Assembly (NCBI GenBank): GCA_030550015.1
Contig: JAUQQG010000103.1
Location: forward strand, 1-40,220
Reading direction: 5' to 3'
Source of the DNA: a bacterium
GTDB taxonomy: Bacteria; Sysuimicrobiota; Sysuimicrobiia; Sysuimicrobiales; Thermofontiviventaceae
DNA length: 40,220 nt
Below the pieces are notes generated by a model. It had not been told where the DNA came from. It searched no databases and saw nothing but the letters and a program-made list of their open reading frames with translations. Both the position numbers and the translations under genes were made by a program. Shown one piece after another: positions 14,682 to 22,492 of this stretch (position 1 is its first letter; each line of letters opens with the position of its first letter).

Positions 14682-16013
14682 TCACAGGGCGATCTTGGAT
14701 GGCTCAGAAGGGTGGGGAGGGGAGACCAGCTCGGGTTCCTTCTGTTCCCTCTCCAGCATCATCTCGATGAAGACATCCACGATCTCGGGATCGAACTGCC
14801 TGCCTTTTTCCTTTTGGAGCTCTTGGAGTGCTGCCTGTACGGGGAGCGCCTGTCGGTAGGGTCTGTGAGAGGTCATGGCATCGAACGCGTCTGCCACAGC
14901 GATGATCCTGGCCCCAAGTGGGATCTGCTTCCCAGAGAGCCCGAAAAGACCGCTTCCATCGTACCGCTCATGATGGTAGAGGATACACTCCTTCCCCTGC
15001 CTGTACTGGGGGAGCTTGCTCACGATGTTCGCCCCAAGGGTGGTGTGTCGGCGGATCTCCTCTAACTCGGAGGCGGTGAGGGTTTGGGGTTTCAGCAGGA
15101 GCCCGTCTGGGACGCCGATCTTTCCCAGATCATGAACCCTTGCGGCCAGGGCGATCGTATCCACCTCATCGGGAGGAAGACCCAGGCGCTCGGCTAGGGC
15201 CCTGGCGTGCTCCGCTACCCGGATGGAGTGCTGGTAGGTGTAAGGGTCACGCTGATCCACCGTATCTGCAAGGAGTTCCAGGGTCTCCCGGGTCTGGTTG
15301 CGAAGGAGGACGCTGGCTTGGTAGGACTGGTGGACAGCGATGAAGGGGATCACCAGCAGGGCGGCGGCGATCGGTGCATAGAGGTAGACGATTGCCAGGA
15401 TAACGCCCAGGAAAGGACCTGAGACCTCTAAGATCCAGGTGCGCTTCCACAAGCTGATCCCCAGGGAGAGGGGGTTCCGGCCCTGGACGAGGCCAGAGAA
15501 GGTCACGGAGAGGGACCAGTTCGCCGCGACATAGATGGTTGCTGCCGCCACGAGGCGTGAGAGATCAAAAGGGGTGGCAAGGTGGAACTGCACAGAGTCG
15601 TGAAACCCGTGGTAGGCAAGGCCACTGAGCAAAGTCGCCAGAGAGTGCTGTGCCGTATTAAAGATGAGGATGTAAGGAGGCCACCTTGATGTGAACATCT
15701 GAATCCCATAGTACAACGCACACCCCATCGCGGCGATCAGAGCTGCAGTCAGTGGGTGGAAGAGCAGGATGGCCGCAAAGGTAACGATTTCGCTGACCTG
15801 TGCCCTGATCTTCTCCCCAAGACAGACGGGATAGAACCGCCCGAGGACAATGGCGGCGATGGCGAAGATCATTGGAGCGATCTGCCGGGCATTGGGAAGG
15901 ATGAGTGCTGACTCGAGCCTACCGATCCCGGTGGCGACGGTAAGCGCGAGAGTCGTCCCGGAAACGATCCACAAGAACTTCCTCGCTTGAGGAGAGAGAG
16001 GCGAGGGATCCAT
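14682..16013 (-). CDS. Membrane-bound HD-GYP-like phosphohydrolase with altered GYP motif
   Basis: A 443-residue protein. Residues 12-235 contain about seven membrane helices forming an uncharacterised sensor region. Residues 245-425 are an HD-GYP domain, the class that degrades cyclic di-GMP. The metal-site residues are present: HSIRVAEHA (262-270), His294-Asp295 in VHDLGKIGVPD, H323, HH347-348 and D375. The GYP signature is not canonical: the usual GYPxGLxGxxIP reads GLFGLSGKQIP (355-365), so Tyr-Pro is missing. Activity on c-di-GMP or cGAMP is therefore uncertain. No GGDEF domain is present. It lies 61 nt downstream of a small secreted-peptide gene on the same strand. Confidence 0.82.
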   Translation of the reverse strand: MDPSPLSPQARKFLWIVSGTTLALTVATGIGRLESALILPNARQIAPMIFAIAAIVLGRFYPVCLGEKIRAQVSEIVTFAAILLFHPLTAALIAAMGCALYYGIQMFTSRWPPYILIFNTAQHSLATLLSGLAYHGFHDSVQFHLATPFDLSRLVAAATIYVAANWSLSVTFSGLVQGRNPLSLGISLWKRTWILEVSGPFLGVILAIVYLYAPIAAALLVIPFIAVHQSYQASVLLRNQTRETLELLADTVDQRDPYTYQHSIRVAEHARALAERLGLPPDEVDTIALAARVHDLGKIGVPDGLLLKPQTLTASELEEIRRHTTLGANIVSKLPQYRQGKECILYHHERYDGSGLFGLSGKQIPLGARIIAVADAFDAMTSHRPYRQALPVQAALQELQKEKGRQFDPEIVDVFIEMMLEREQKEPELVSPPHPSEPSKIAL

Positions 16014-16074
16014 ACCTTCGCTCCCGTGAGATGAAGACTAGGCCATGCTCAGACCGACATCCGAGGGGGACGGC

Positions 16075-16293
16075 TCAGTTTTGGCCGGGTTTTTCGCATG
16101 CTGCGTCGTTATAGGGTGGATGGTTGCTTCCCACAGGATGGCCATTCTTGCAGCTGGAGCCGCCGTTCGCACCTGACGCTTTCGGGGGATCGTCCCCAGG
16201 GTAGAAGTCCACGCCTGACGCCGCTACCGCCACGGAGGCTAAGACCCCCGCCAGAAGTACAGCAAGGATTATAAGGGCGGCCAACCTTCTCAT
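16075..16293 (-). CDS. Small secreted peptide precursor
   Basis: A 72-residue protein with a clear Sec signal peptide (MRRLAALIILAVLLAGVLAS and then VAVAAS, likely cut near residue 25). The mature peptide is about 47 residues, Gly/Pro/Asn-rich, with exactly two cysteines (C48 and C66) that could form one disulfide, and acidic DFYPGDDPP near its start. A near-perfect Shine-Dalgarno (AAGGAGGGAG) precedes the ATG. I recognise no family. Its gene is followed on the same strand by the membrane HD-GYP gene, so a peptide-and-receptor pair is possible but unproven. Confidence 0.65.
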   Translation of the reverse strand: MRRLAALIILAVLLAGVLASVAVAASGVDFYPGDDPPKASGANGGSSCKNGHPVGSNHPPYNDAACEKPGQN

Positions 16294-16548
16294 GAGATCT
16301 CCCTCCTTACTTTATTTTTAGGTCTCACCTCCGGGGCCTGGAGCGATCAGCAAGGACCTTGCAGCCGTGAGGAGGGTACCCTTCTCCAATACGACACACC
16401 CCCGGAAAATCCTTCTCTAATTGTAAGGTGAAGCCCTTCGGTGAGGCGGCAGGATTTCCCGCTCCCCCTCAGGAAGTAGGTAGACGCTTTCCCTGTGTCA
16501 GGGTGCAAGGTCTTTCACGATTTCGGCGGGGTGACTACTCCTATTGTG
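16294..16548. other. Divergent intergenic region between the secreted-peptide and zinc-ribbon genes
   Basis: About 255 bp separate two divergent genes. The plus-strand leader of the zinc-ribbon gene contains small hairpins, including CCCTG-TGT-CAGGG (16491-16503). I checked it for SRP RNA, RNase P RNA, cyclic-di-GMP and other common riboswitch cores and found none. No strong promoter pair is visible on either strand. Confidence 0.3.
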
Positions 16549-17256
16549 ATGGAGGATCTCGATCGGCTGGCGAGCCTGCAGGAGCTGGATTCCAGGATCG
16601 ACCACCTGGAGCAAGTCCGGCGTTCCCTCGATGATGGGACCTCCCTGAGGACCTCCCTGGACGAAGCAAAAACCAGGCTCGTGCAGATGCGGGAACAGCT
16701 CAGGGGGAAGCAGGCCCGCCTGCGGGCCCTTGAGCTCCAGCTCGAGTCCATTGTGCAAAAGCAAAAGAAGCTCGAGCAGGATCTCTACAGCGGTCGCATC
16801 ACCAACCCAAAGGAACTCGCAGGCCTGCAGGGGGAAGTAGAAGCCTTGGGGCGGATGAAGGACCGCCTCGAGGACGAGATTCTTGTTCTGCTCGATGAGA
16901 CGGAGGGATTCCTCCGGGATGTGGCCCAGCTCGAGGCCGAGGTAGCCCAGCGGGAGCGGGCCTTAGAGGAGTATCTTGAGGACTACCGGAGCCGCATCCG
17001 GGAGGTGGAAGGGAGTCTAGGTCTTCTTCGCCGGCGGCGGGAGGAGCTGATTTCCCAGATCGACCCGGAGCTCCTGGAGAAGTACGAGTACCTGCGGGAA
17101 CGGAAAGGGGGAAAGGCGGTGGCATTCGTCGCGGGTGAGGTGTGTGGGGGTTGCAACGTCGCCCTCCCGGCGGGCATCCTCTCCAAGGTCCGGGAGAAAG
17201 AGACCCTCGTGACCTGCGAGGAGTGTGGCCGCATCCTCTATTTAAAGATGGGGTAG
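16549..17256 (+). CDS. Coiled-coil protein with C-terminal C4 zinc ribbon
   Basis: A 235-residue cytoplasmic protein of the widespread bacterial C4-type zinc-ribbon family. Residues about 5-180 form a long antiparallel coiled coil with heptad-like Leu/Glu/Arg patterns (DLDRLASLQELDSRIDHLEQ at the start). The C-terminus has CGGC (in EVCGGCNVALP) and CEEC (in VTCEECGRILY), four zinc ligands. Proteins of this family are proposed to act in RNA-related or membrane-related roles, but the function is not settled. The ATG at 16549 is preferred to the GTG at 16495, because the conserved N-terminal helix begins there. The 3' end overlaps the convergent acetyltransferase gene by 15 nt. Confidence 0.8.
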   Translation: MEDLDRLASLQELDSRIDHLEQVRRSLDDGTSLRTSLDEAKTRLVQMREQLRGKQARLRALELQLESIVQKQKKLEQDLYSGRITNPKELAGLQGEVEALGRMKDRLEDEILVLLDETEGFLRDVAQLEAEVAQRERALEEYLEDYRSRIREVEGSLGLLRRRREELISQIDPELLEKYEYLRERKGGKAVAFVAGEVCGGCNVALPAGILSKVREKETLVTCEECGRILYLKMG

Positions 17257-17685
17257 GCGGAGGGCCATCACGAGGGCGGTAGTGGGGCAGGCGGAGGTGA
17301 ATTCGACAGAGGCTTGGATTGCGGGAGGTACCTCCGCGCGGTCAATGGGTTGGAAGCCGAATCGGGAGAAGAACTCCCCTGCTGTCTCGGTCAGAAGGTA
17401 TATCTCCCTTACGCCATGCTGACGTGCTCGCGTGAGGGCTGCGTGCGTCAGGAGGGTCCCCAGGCCTTTCCCCCGAAGCGGCGGATCTACGGCGACAGAC
17501 CGCAAGAGTGCTGCTGAGCCATACAGCTCCAGGGCCGCGCTCCCTACCACGCTTCCTCCTGCACGGGCCACGAGCGTCGTGCTGAGGTGCTCGACCAGAC
17601 CGTCTTTCGGGAGTCCGCTCCGCTCGAGCAAAGCAAAGAGGGCAGCAAGATCTTCGTTCTTCGCAGGCTCGATGGCAACGTGCAT
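17242..17685 (-). CDS. GNAT N-acetyltransferase, ArsN2-like
   Basis: A 147-residue acetyl-CoA-dependent acetyltransferase. The acetyl-CoA loop is seen in LLRSVAVDPPLRGKGLGTLL (about 79-98). The later blocks YLLTETAGEFFSRFGFQPIDRAEVP and AIQASVEFTSACPTTALVM closely match the pattern I know from ArsN2, an acetyltransferase linked to arsenic-resistance gene clusters. No arsR, arsB or arsM is in the window, so an arsenical substrate is only suggested. It overlaps the convergent zinc-ribbon gene at its 3' end and lies just downstream of tRNA-Val on the same strand. Confidence 0.75.
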   Translation of the reverse strand: MHVAIEPAKNEDLAALFALLERSGLPKDGLVEHLSTTLVARAGGSVVGSAALELYGSAALLRSVAVDPPLRGKGLGTLLTHAALTRARQHGVREIYLLTETAGEFFSRFGFQPIDRAEVPPAIQASVEFTSACPTTALVMALRLPHL

Positions 17686-17727
17686 TTCGCTTCTCAGGCC
17701 CCTCGCAGGAAATCCCTAAAAAATCCA

Positions 17728-17801
17728 TGGTGGGCGGGCAGGATTTGAACCTGCGACCCCCACTGCGTCAGAGTGGTGCTCTCCCCCTGAGCTACTCGCC
17801 C
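17728..17801 (-). tRNA. tRNA-Val (GAC), one base short in the 3' acceptor strand
   Basis: Minus-strand cloverleaf: 5' acceptor GGGCGAG, TA, D stem GCTC/GAGC, anticodon stem CCACT/AGTGG with loop CTGACGC (anticodon GAC, valine), variable loop GGGTC, T stem GCAGG/CCTGC with loop TTCAAAT, then CCGCCC, discriminator A and an encoded CCA. The 3' acceptor strand has six bases instead of seven: CTCGCCC would be expected and one T opposite A6 is absent, leaving a bulged A or six pairs. All other conserved positions look normal and a strong promoter precedes it, so it may still work. A sequencing error is the alternative. Confidence 0.88.
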
Positions 17802-17816
17802 ACCTTCCTCACCTAG

Positions 17817-17845
17817 ATGATAGGGCCCTTCCGGAGACCCGTCAA
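17817..17845 (-). promoter_or_regulatory. Promoter of tRNA-Val
   Basis: On the minus strand TTGACG (17845-17840), exactly 17 bp, TATCAT (17822-17817). Transcription would begin near 17810, about nine bases before the mature tRNA 5' end. It lies just past the stop of the amino-acid transporter operon. Confidence 0.65.
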
Positions 17846-17856
17846 CTGCAATTCGT

Positions 17857-18597
17857 TCAGAGGATCTTGCTGAGGAAGAGCTTGGTGCGTTCCTCTTTAG
17901 GGTTAGAGAAGATTTCCTCCGGGGTCCCCTCCTCAATGATCCTCCCCTCGTCCATGAAGATGACCCGGTCCCCCGCCTCCCGGGCGAATCCCATTTCGTG
18001 CGTGACGACGAGCATTGTCATCCCCTCTCGCGCGAGCTGCTCCATCACGTCCAGGACCTCCTTGATCATCTCTGGGTCGAGGGCGGAGGTGGGCTCATCG
18101 AACATCATGACCTTGGGATTCATGGCCAGTGCCCGGGCGATGGCCACACGCTGCTGCTGGCCACCGGAGAGCTGGTTAGGGTAGCTGTGGGCCTTCTCCT
18201 TGAGGCCCACGCGCTCCAAGAGGCTGAGGGCGAGGGCCTCTGCTTCCTCCCTGGGCATCTTCTTGACGACGATCGGGGCGAGGGTGATGTTCTGGAGGGC
18301 TGTGAGGTGGGGGAAGAGGTTGAACTGCTGGAAGACCATTCCCACCTCCTGGCGGATCTTGAACAGGTTGGTCCCGGGCTTTGTGACCTCCATGTTGTCC
18401 ACGATGATCCGGCCGCGATCCACGGGCTCGAGGCCGTTGATGCAGCGCAGGAGGGTACTCTTCCCGGACCCGCTTGGTCCGATGATTACCACAACCTCCT
18501 GCTTCCGCACAGAGAAGGTCACGCCCTGGAGGGCTTTGACATGGCCGCCGAAGGTCTTGTGGACGTCGTACACCTGGACAATGGGAGCTTCATCCAT
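17857..18597 (-). CDS. Polar amino-acid ABC transporter ATP-binding protein (GlnQ-like)
   Basis: A 246-residue ATPase of the PAAT family: Walker [10 protein letters not shown] (40-48), Q-loop FQQFNLFPH, signature LSGGQ (143-147), Walker B MMFDE (164-168), switch His200. It energises uptake of a polar amino acid with the permease and binding protein encoded upstream. The ATG at 18597 is chosen because the family begins just before the [12 protein letters not shown] strand. A TTG at 18633 would add 12 unconserved residues and overlap the permease gene. Gene order on the strand is binding protein, permease, ATPase. Confidence 0.9.
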   Translation of the reverse strand: MDEAPIVQVYDVHKTFGGHVKALQGVTFSVRKQEVVVIIGPSGSGKSTLLRCINGLEPVDRGRIIVDNMEVTKPGTNLFKIRQEVGMVFQQFNLFPHLTALQNITLAPIVVKKMPREEAEALALSLLERVGLKEKAHSYPNQLSGGQQQRVAIARALAMNPKVMMFDEPTSALDPEMIKEVLDVMEQLAREGMTMLVVTHEMGFAREAGDRVIFMDEGRIIEEGTPEEIFSNPKEERTKLFLSKIL

Positions 18598-18601
18598 CTG
18601 G

Positions 18602-19417
18602 TTATTGCTTGCCACCTGAGGTGTACCGTTCAAGGATCCGCACCCCCAAAGATCCCAGCAGGGTCATCATCAGGTAAAGGAGCGCGACCATATTATACGT
18701 CTCGAAGGCCCGGAATGTCCTAGCGGTGAGGAGGCGCCCGGAATGGGTGAGCTCCGAGACGGCAATGGCCGAGGCCAAGGAAGAATCCTTGAGCATGGCG
18801 ATGAAGTCATTCCCCAGGGGTGGGAGGATCACACGGATCGCCTGGGGAAGGATGACGTAGCGCATTGCCTGTCCATAGGTCATCCCCAGAGAGAGGGCGG
18901 CCTCCATCTGCCCCCGCGGAATCGATTCGATTCCAGCCCGGTAGATTTCGGCGAGGTAGGCTCCGTAGCCGATCCCAAGGCCGAGAGTAGCCCTCGCCAT
19001 GTCGTTCCGGATCCCCAGCGCTGGGGCAACCACGAAGGCGATGTAGATGAGTTGCACCAGCAAGGGGATCCCCCGGATCACCTCTACGTAGAGGGTCCCG
19101 AGGGTGTAGAACACAGGGCGCTTGGAAACTCTGGCCAGGCCAGCGATGAGGCCAAGAACCAAGGCGATGGCATAGGCGCTCACGGAGAGCTGGAGGGTTC
19201 GCACGACGCCCCGGGCGAGAAAGCGGAGGGTCTCCTGGTAGACGGCGGACGTGGCGATGGTGTAGGTTACCACCAGCCCTGCCATAAGTAAGATCAGCGC
19301 CCACCAGGGGACTCTCTCGAGGGGGAGGGGAACTACCCTCCCCCTCGGCCTCTCCAGGCGGATCGCACCTTTTGTCAGCGTCTCTCGTTCAGCCTCGACC
19401 AAGCTCTCTCCCTCCAC
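18602..19417 (-). CDS. Polar amino-acid ABC transporter permease (GlnP/HisM-like)
   Basis: A 271-residue membrane protein. After a charged N-terminal tail of about 36 residues come five to six membrane helices and the HisM/GlnP hallmarks: [46 protein letters not shown] and the EAA-type loop [21 protein letters not shown]. It likely forms a homodimeric pore. A 4-nt gap precedes the ATPase gene and about 50 nt separate it from the binding-protein gene, so one operon. Confidence 0.9.
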   Translation of the reverse strand: MEGESLVEAERETLTKGAIRLERPRGRVVPLPLERVPWWALILLMAGLVVTYTIATSAVYQETLRFLARGVVRTLQLSVSAYAIALVLGLIAGLARVSKRPVFYTLGTLYVEVIRGIPLLVQLIYIAFVVAPALGIRNDMARATLGLGIGYGAYLAEIYRAGIESIPRGQMEAALSLGMTYGQAMRYVILPQAIRVILPPLGNDFIAMLKDSSLASAIAVSELTHSGRLLTARTFRAFETYNMVALLYLMMTLLGSLGVRILERYTSGGKQ

Positions 19418-19469
19418 CCTCCTGGGAGGAGAGAAGATGTAATGGGACCCAAGCGGAGTCGGAGGAACC

Positions 19470-20291
19470 TTACTGCTGTCCAGGTTTGAACTCTACGAAC
19501 CACTTCTGGTACAGGCGATCCAGCGTCCCGTCCTCCTTCATCTGCTTGAGTGCCGCGTTGAAGGCCTCGAGCAGCTCCGTGTTGCCCTTCTGGACGACGA
19601 TGCCCAGGGCCTCGCTCGTGAAGGGTTCGCCGGCGATCTTGAGCTTGCCAGGGTTAGCTGCCTTGAACCCATCAGCGGCAGGACTGTCGATGATCACGGC
19701 GTCTACGTCCTTGTTGATGAGTGCGGCAACGGCGAGGTCAAAGGTGTCGTAGCGCTTCACCGCCCCCACCTTGCCTTCCTTCTGGAGCGCTGTGGCGGTC
19801 TCGTCGTTGGTGGTGCCCGTCTGGACGGCTACGGTCATGCCTTTCAGATCCTCGAGCCCCTTGATGCGCTCCTCGTCCGCACGCACAAGGACGACCTGGC
19901 CGTAGCGCAGGTAGGGATCGGAGAAATCCATGGTTTTCTTCCTCTCCTCGGTGATGGTGACCCCAGAGACGACGGCGTCAAACTGGCCCTGCTGGAGTGC
20001 GACGAAGATCCCATCCCATGCCGTGGGGACGAAGGTCGCCTTGCAGTTGACACGCTTGCAGATTTCATTCATCATGTCCACATCGAACCCAACGATGTTC
20101 TTGTTCTTGTCCACAAACTCAAAGGGCGGGTAGGTGGTATCGCTGGCGATCCTGAGTTCCCTCCCGCCAAGATCGGGAAGCTTGGCTGCTTCTGGAGCGG
20201 GCGCAGCAGGCTGCTGGGCCTGCTGGCGAGCGCACCCGGCCAGGGCCAGGGCGAAGATCACGATCAACCCAATGAGCCATCGTGTACGCAT
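19470..20291 (-). CDS. Polar amino-acid ABC transporter binding lipoprotein
   Basis: A 273-residue family 3 solute-binding protein. The N-terminus is a lipoprotein signal ([19 protein letters not shown], lipobox LAGC), followed by a Gln/Pro/Ala linker. The mature domain has the family signature [51 protein letters not shown] and [11 protein letters not shown]. The amino acid bound cannot be told. The ATG at 20291 has GAAGGAGGGAGG before it. The frame stays open further upstream into the divergent permease gene, but no signal peptide would result. Confidence 0.88.
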   Translation of the reverse strand: MRTRWLIGLIVIFALALAGCARQQAQQPAAPAPEAAKLPDLGGRELRIASDTTYPPFEFVDKNKNIVGFDVDMMNEICKRVNCKATFVPTAWDGIFVALQQGQFDAVVSGVTITEERKKTMDFSDPYLRYGQVVLVRADEERIKGLEDLKGMTVAVQTGTTNDETATALQKEGKVGAVKRYDTFDLAVAALINKDVDAVIIDSPAADGFKAANPGKLKIAGEPFTSEALGIVVQKGNTELLEAFNAALKQMKEDGTLDRLYQKWFVEFKPGQQ

Positions 20292-20462
20292 TCGCCTCCC
20301 TCCTTCGCGCTGGTGAGCATCGAAGTACCCAGCAGGAATCTTGCGAGTATCCTGTGGATCTCTAGAACACTTCTCCTGTGACCGAAGATTCTCCTTTTCC
20401 CGGCTTCCCCTCGTGCAAGCAGGGGACGCGTCCGCGACAGCGAACACAAAGAGGGGATCGAG
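20292..20462. other. Divergent promoter region between two ABC transporter operons
   Basis: A weak plus-strand promoter candidate is TTGCGA (20341-20346), 16 bp, TAGAAC (20363-20368), giving a leader of about 90 nt before the peptide permease gene. No convincing minus-strand promoter was found. No riboswitch core is recognised. Confidence 0.3.
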
Positions 20463-21491
20463 GTGGGAGCCTTGGGAGGACTTGGCCGGTACATTGCCGC
20501 GCGTCTTGTGATGACAATCCCCATGCTTCTTATCCTCCTCACGGTGGTCTTCCTCATCCTGCGGGTGATGCCAGGGGACCCTTGCCTTGCCATGCTCGGA
20601 GGTCGGAACGTGGGCCCTGAGGTGATCGCTCGCTGCCGCCAGGAGCTCGGGGTGGACCGCCCCATCGTGGTCCAGTACCTCCACTACCTCTTGGGCATCG
20701 CCCGTGGCGACTTTGGCATTTCCATCCGCACGGGACGGCCTGTCCTGGAGGAGCTGTTCCAAGCTTTCCCCGCCACCTTTGAGCTGGCCGCCTCTGGAAT
20801 GTTCGTCGCCGTGTTCATTGGGCTTGTGAGCGGGGTCATCGCCGCAGTGCGCCACGACACCAGCATCGACCATGGGGTGCGGGTCCTGAACATCGCTTCC
20901 TTCTCCATGCCCGTCTTCTGGATCGGGCTCATGTTCCTGATGGTGTTCGCCGTCCGGCTTGGCATCTTCCCAGTGGGGGGCCGGCTCGACCCTGTCGCTG
21001 CAGCCTTGTTCGAGCCGATCACCAACTTCTACCTCCTCGATACCCTCCTACGCCGCGATTTCGGCCTCTTCCTCGATGCCCTCCGGCACCTCTTCCTTCC
21101 TGCCCTCACGCTGGGTCTTGTGGTGTCGGGTTTCATTGGCCGCATGACACGCTCCAGTATGCTGGAGGTCCTAGATAAAGAGTACGTGACTGTCGCCCGC
21201 GCGAAAGGACTGGTCGAGCGGGTGGTGGTCTTGCGCCATGCCCTGAAGAACGCCCTCATCCCCATTGTGACGGTCATCGGCCTGGAGTTCGCCCTGCTCA
21301 TGGGAGGAGCCATCCTGACGGAGACCGTGTATTCCTGGCCAGGGATCGCCCGCTTCCTCCTTGTGAGCATCGATGCCAGGGACTTCCAGGCCATCCAGGG
21401 GACGGTTGTATTCATTGCGATCTTCATCTCGATGGTGAACCTTCTTGTGGATATCGCCTATGCGCGGCTCGATCCGCGGATCCGGTACTGA
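20463..21491 (+). CDS. Peptide/nickel-type ABC transporter permease (DppB-like)
   Basis: A 342-residue membrane protein with the DppB architecture: an N-terminal helix ([28 protein letters not shown]), a long extracytoplasmic loop with [17 protein letters not shown], and five further helices. The cytoplasmic loop has [28 protein letters not shown], the EAA motif of this family. The start is a GTG. It pairs with the DppC-like permease and the family 5 binding protein that follow. No DppD/DppF ATPases are in the window, so they must be encoded elsewhere or shared. Confidence 0.9.
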   Translation: MGALGGLGRYIAARLVMTIPMLLILLTVVFLILRVMPGDPCLAMLGGRNVGPEVIARCRQELGVDRPIVVQYLHYLLGIARGDFGISIRTGRPVLEELFQAFPATFELAASGMFVAVFIGLVSGVIAAVRHDTSIDHGVRVLNIASFSMPVFWIGLMFLMVFAVRLGIFPVGGRLDPVAAALFEPITNFYLLDTLLRRDFGLFLDALRHLFLPALTLGLVVSGFIGRMTRSSMLEVLDKEYVTVARAKGLVERVVVLRHALKNALIPIVTVIGLEFALLMGGAILTETVYSWPGIARFLLVSIDARDFQAIQGTVVFIAIFISMVNLLVDIAYARLDPRIRY

Positions 21492-21512
21492 TGGGCCCTA
21501 GCAGAATCGTTC

Positions 21513-21530
21513 GGCGGGATTTCCTCCGCC
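21513..21530 (+). promoter_or_regulatory. Intercistronic hairpin between the two peptide permease genes
   Basis: GGCGG (21513-21517) and CCGCC (21526-21530) with an 8-nt loop. It lies just before the weakly marked start of the DppC-like gene and may limit its translation. No U-tract. Confidence 0.3.
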
Positions 21531-21539
21531 CGGTTTCTA

Positions 21540-22436
21540 TTGGTGAGTGCAGTGGCTGAGGTTGCGCGATTCGTTACAGAGCCAGAGGCGCGTGCCCGCC
21601 CATCCTTCCTGGGGGTGGTCCGGAGGCATTCCATCCTCCTTATAGGGACTGTGATCGTAGGGATCGTAGTAACGGTTACGATCCTCGCTCCGCTATTGGC
21701 TCCCTACGATCCTACGGTACAGTCTCCTGGGGGGCGTCTTGCGCCCCCGAGCGCAGCCCATCTCATGGGGACCGATCAGCTCCACCGGGATGTTCTGAGC
21801 CGGGTTCTCTATGGAGGCCGACTGCCCCTCCTCGTGGCCGCAGTCTCTGTGGCGATCTCCTTTTCCCTGGGGACGAGCCTGGGGTGGATCTCGGGGTACT
21901 TCGGAGGGCGGCTGGACCGGGGGCTCTCCGTCTTGATGGATGCGATCTACTCTTTCCCAAGCCTCATCCTGGCCATTGCCATCGTCGCCATGTTAGGCCC
22001 GGGGCTTTTGAATATGATCGGAGCCATTGCCTTCGTGTACATCCCTACCTACTTCCGGGTTGCCCGGGCCCAGGTGCTGACGTTGAAGGAGCAAGAGTTT
22101 GTGGAGGCGGCGCGGGCTATGGGAGGGACCCATTGGCGGATCCTTCTCCGACACATCGCCCCGAACACCCTTCCTGCTGTGATGACGGTGCCCTCGTTCA
22201 CCATCGCCGACGCTATCCTTACCGAGGCTGCGCTCTCCTTCCTGGGGTTCGGTCTCCCGCCGCCCACCCCAGATTGGGGATTTGATATCCAAAACGGGCA
22301 GAAGTTCCTGCAGGCGGGCTACTGGTGGCTCATTACCTTTCCGGGGTTGATGATCATCCTGGTTTCCGTGGCGTTCGGGATGATTGGGGAGGGGGTAAAC
22401 GACCTCCTCAATCCCAGGAGGCGTCGGAGGATCTAG
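21540..22436 (+). CDS. Peptide/nickel-type ABC transporter permease (DppC-like)
   Basis: A 298-residue membrane protein: first helix ILLIGTVIVGIVVTVTILAPLLAPYDP, then PSAAHLMGTDQLHRDVLSRVLYGGR (the DppC loop) and the EAA region EQEFVEAARAMGGTHWRILLRHIAPNTLP, ending with GEGVNDLLNPR. The start is uncertain: TTG at 21540, GTG at 21543 or GTG at 21552 are in frame and none has a good Shine-Dalgarno, so translation may be low or coupled. It forms the heterodimeric pore with the upstream permease. Confidence 0.88.
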   Translation: MVSAVAEVARFVTEPEARARPSFLGVVRRHSILLIGTVIVGIVVTVTILAPLLAPYDPTVQSPGGRLAPPSAAHLMGTDQLHRDVLSRVLYGGRLPLLVAAVSVAISFSLGTSLGWISGYFGGRLDRGLSVLMDAIYSFPSLILAIAIVAMLGPGLLNMIGAIAFVYIPTYFRVARAQVLTLKEQEFVEAARAMGGTHWRILLRHIAPNTLPAVMTVPSFTIADAILTEAALSFLGFGLPPPTPDWGFDIQNGQKFLQAGYWWLITFPGLMIILVSVAFGMIGEGVNDLLNPRRRRRI

Positions 22437-22492
22437 TGGCGAAGTGCAAAGATTGCAGTGTGTGGTTTTATCCTGAAGGGAGGTGAAAGGGA

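Noticed and set aside
16380..16548. Possible structured RNA (SRP RNA, RNase P RNA or a cyclic-di-GMP riboswitch) before the zinc-ribbon gene
   Set aside because: None of the conserved cores of these RNAs is present; only short unrelated hairpins were found.
20292..20873. N-terminal extension of the amino-acid binding protein
   Set aside because: The extension is antisense to the DppB-like gene and hides the lipoprotein signal; the ATG at 20291 has a good ribosome site.
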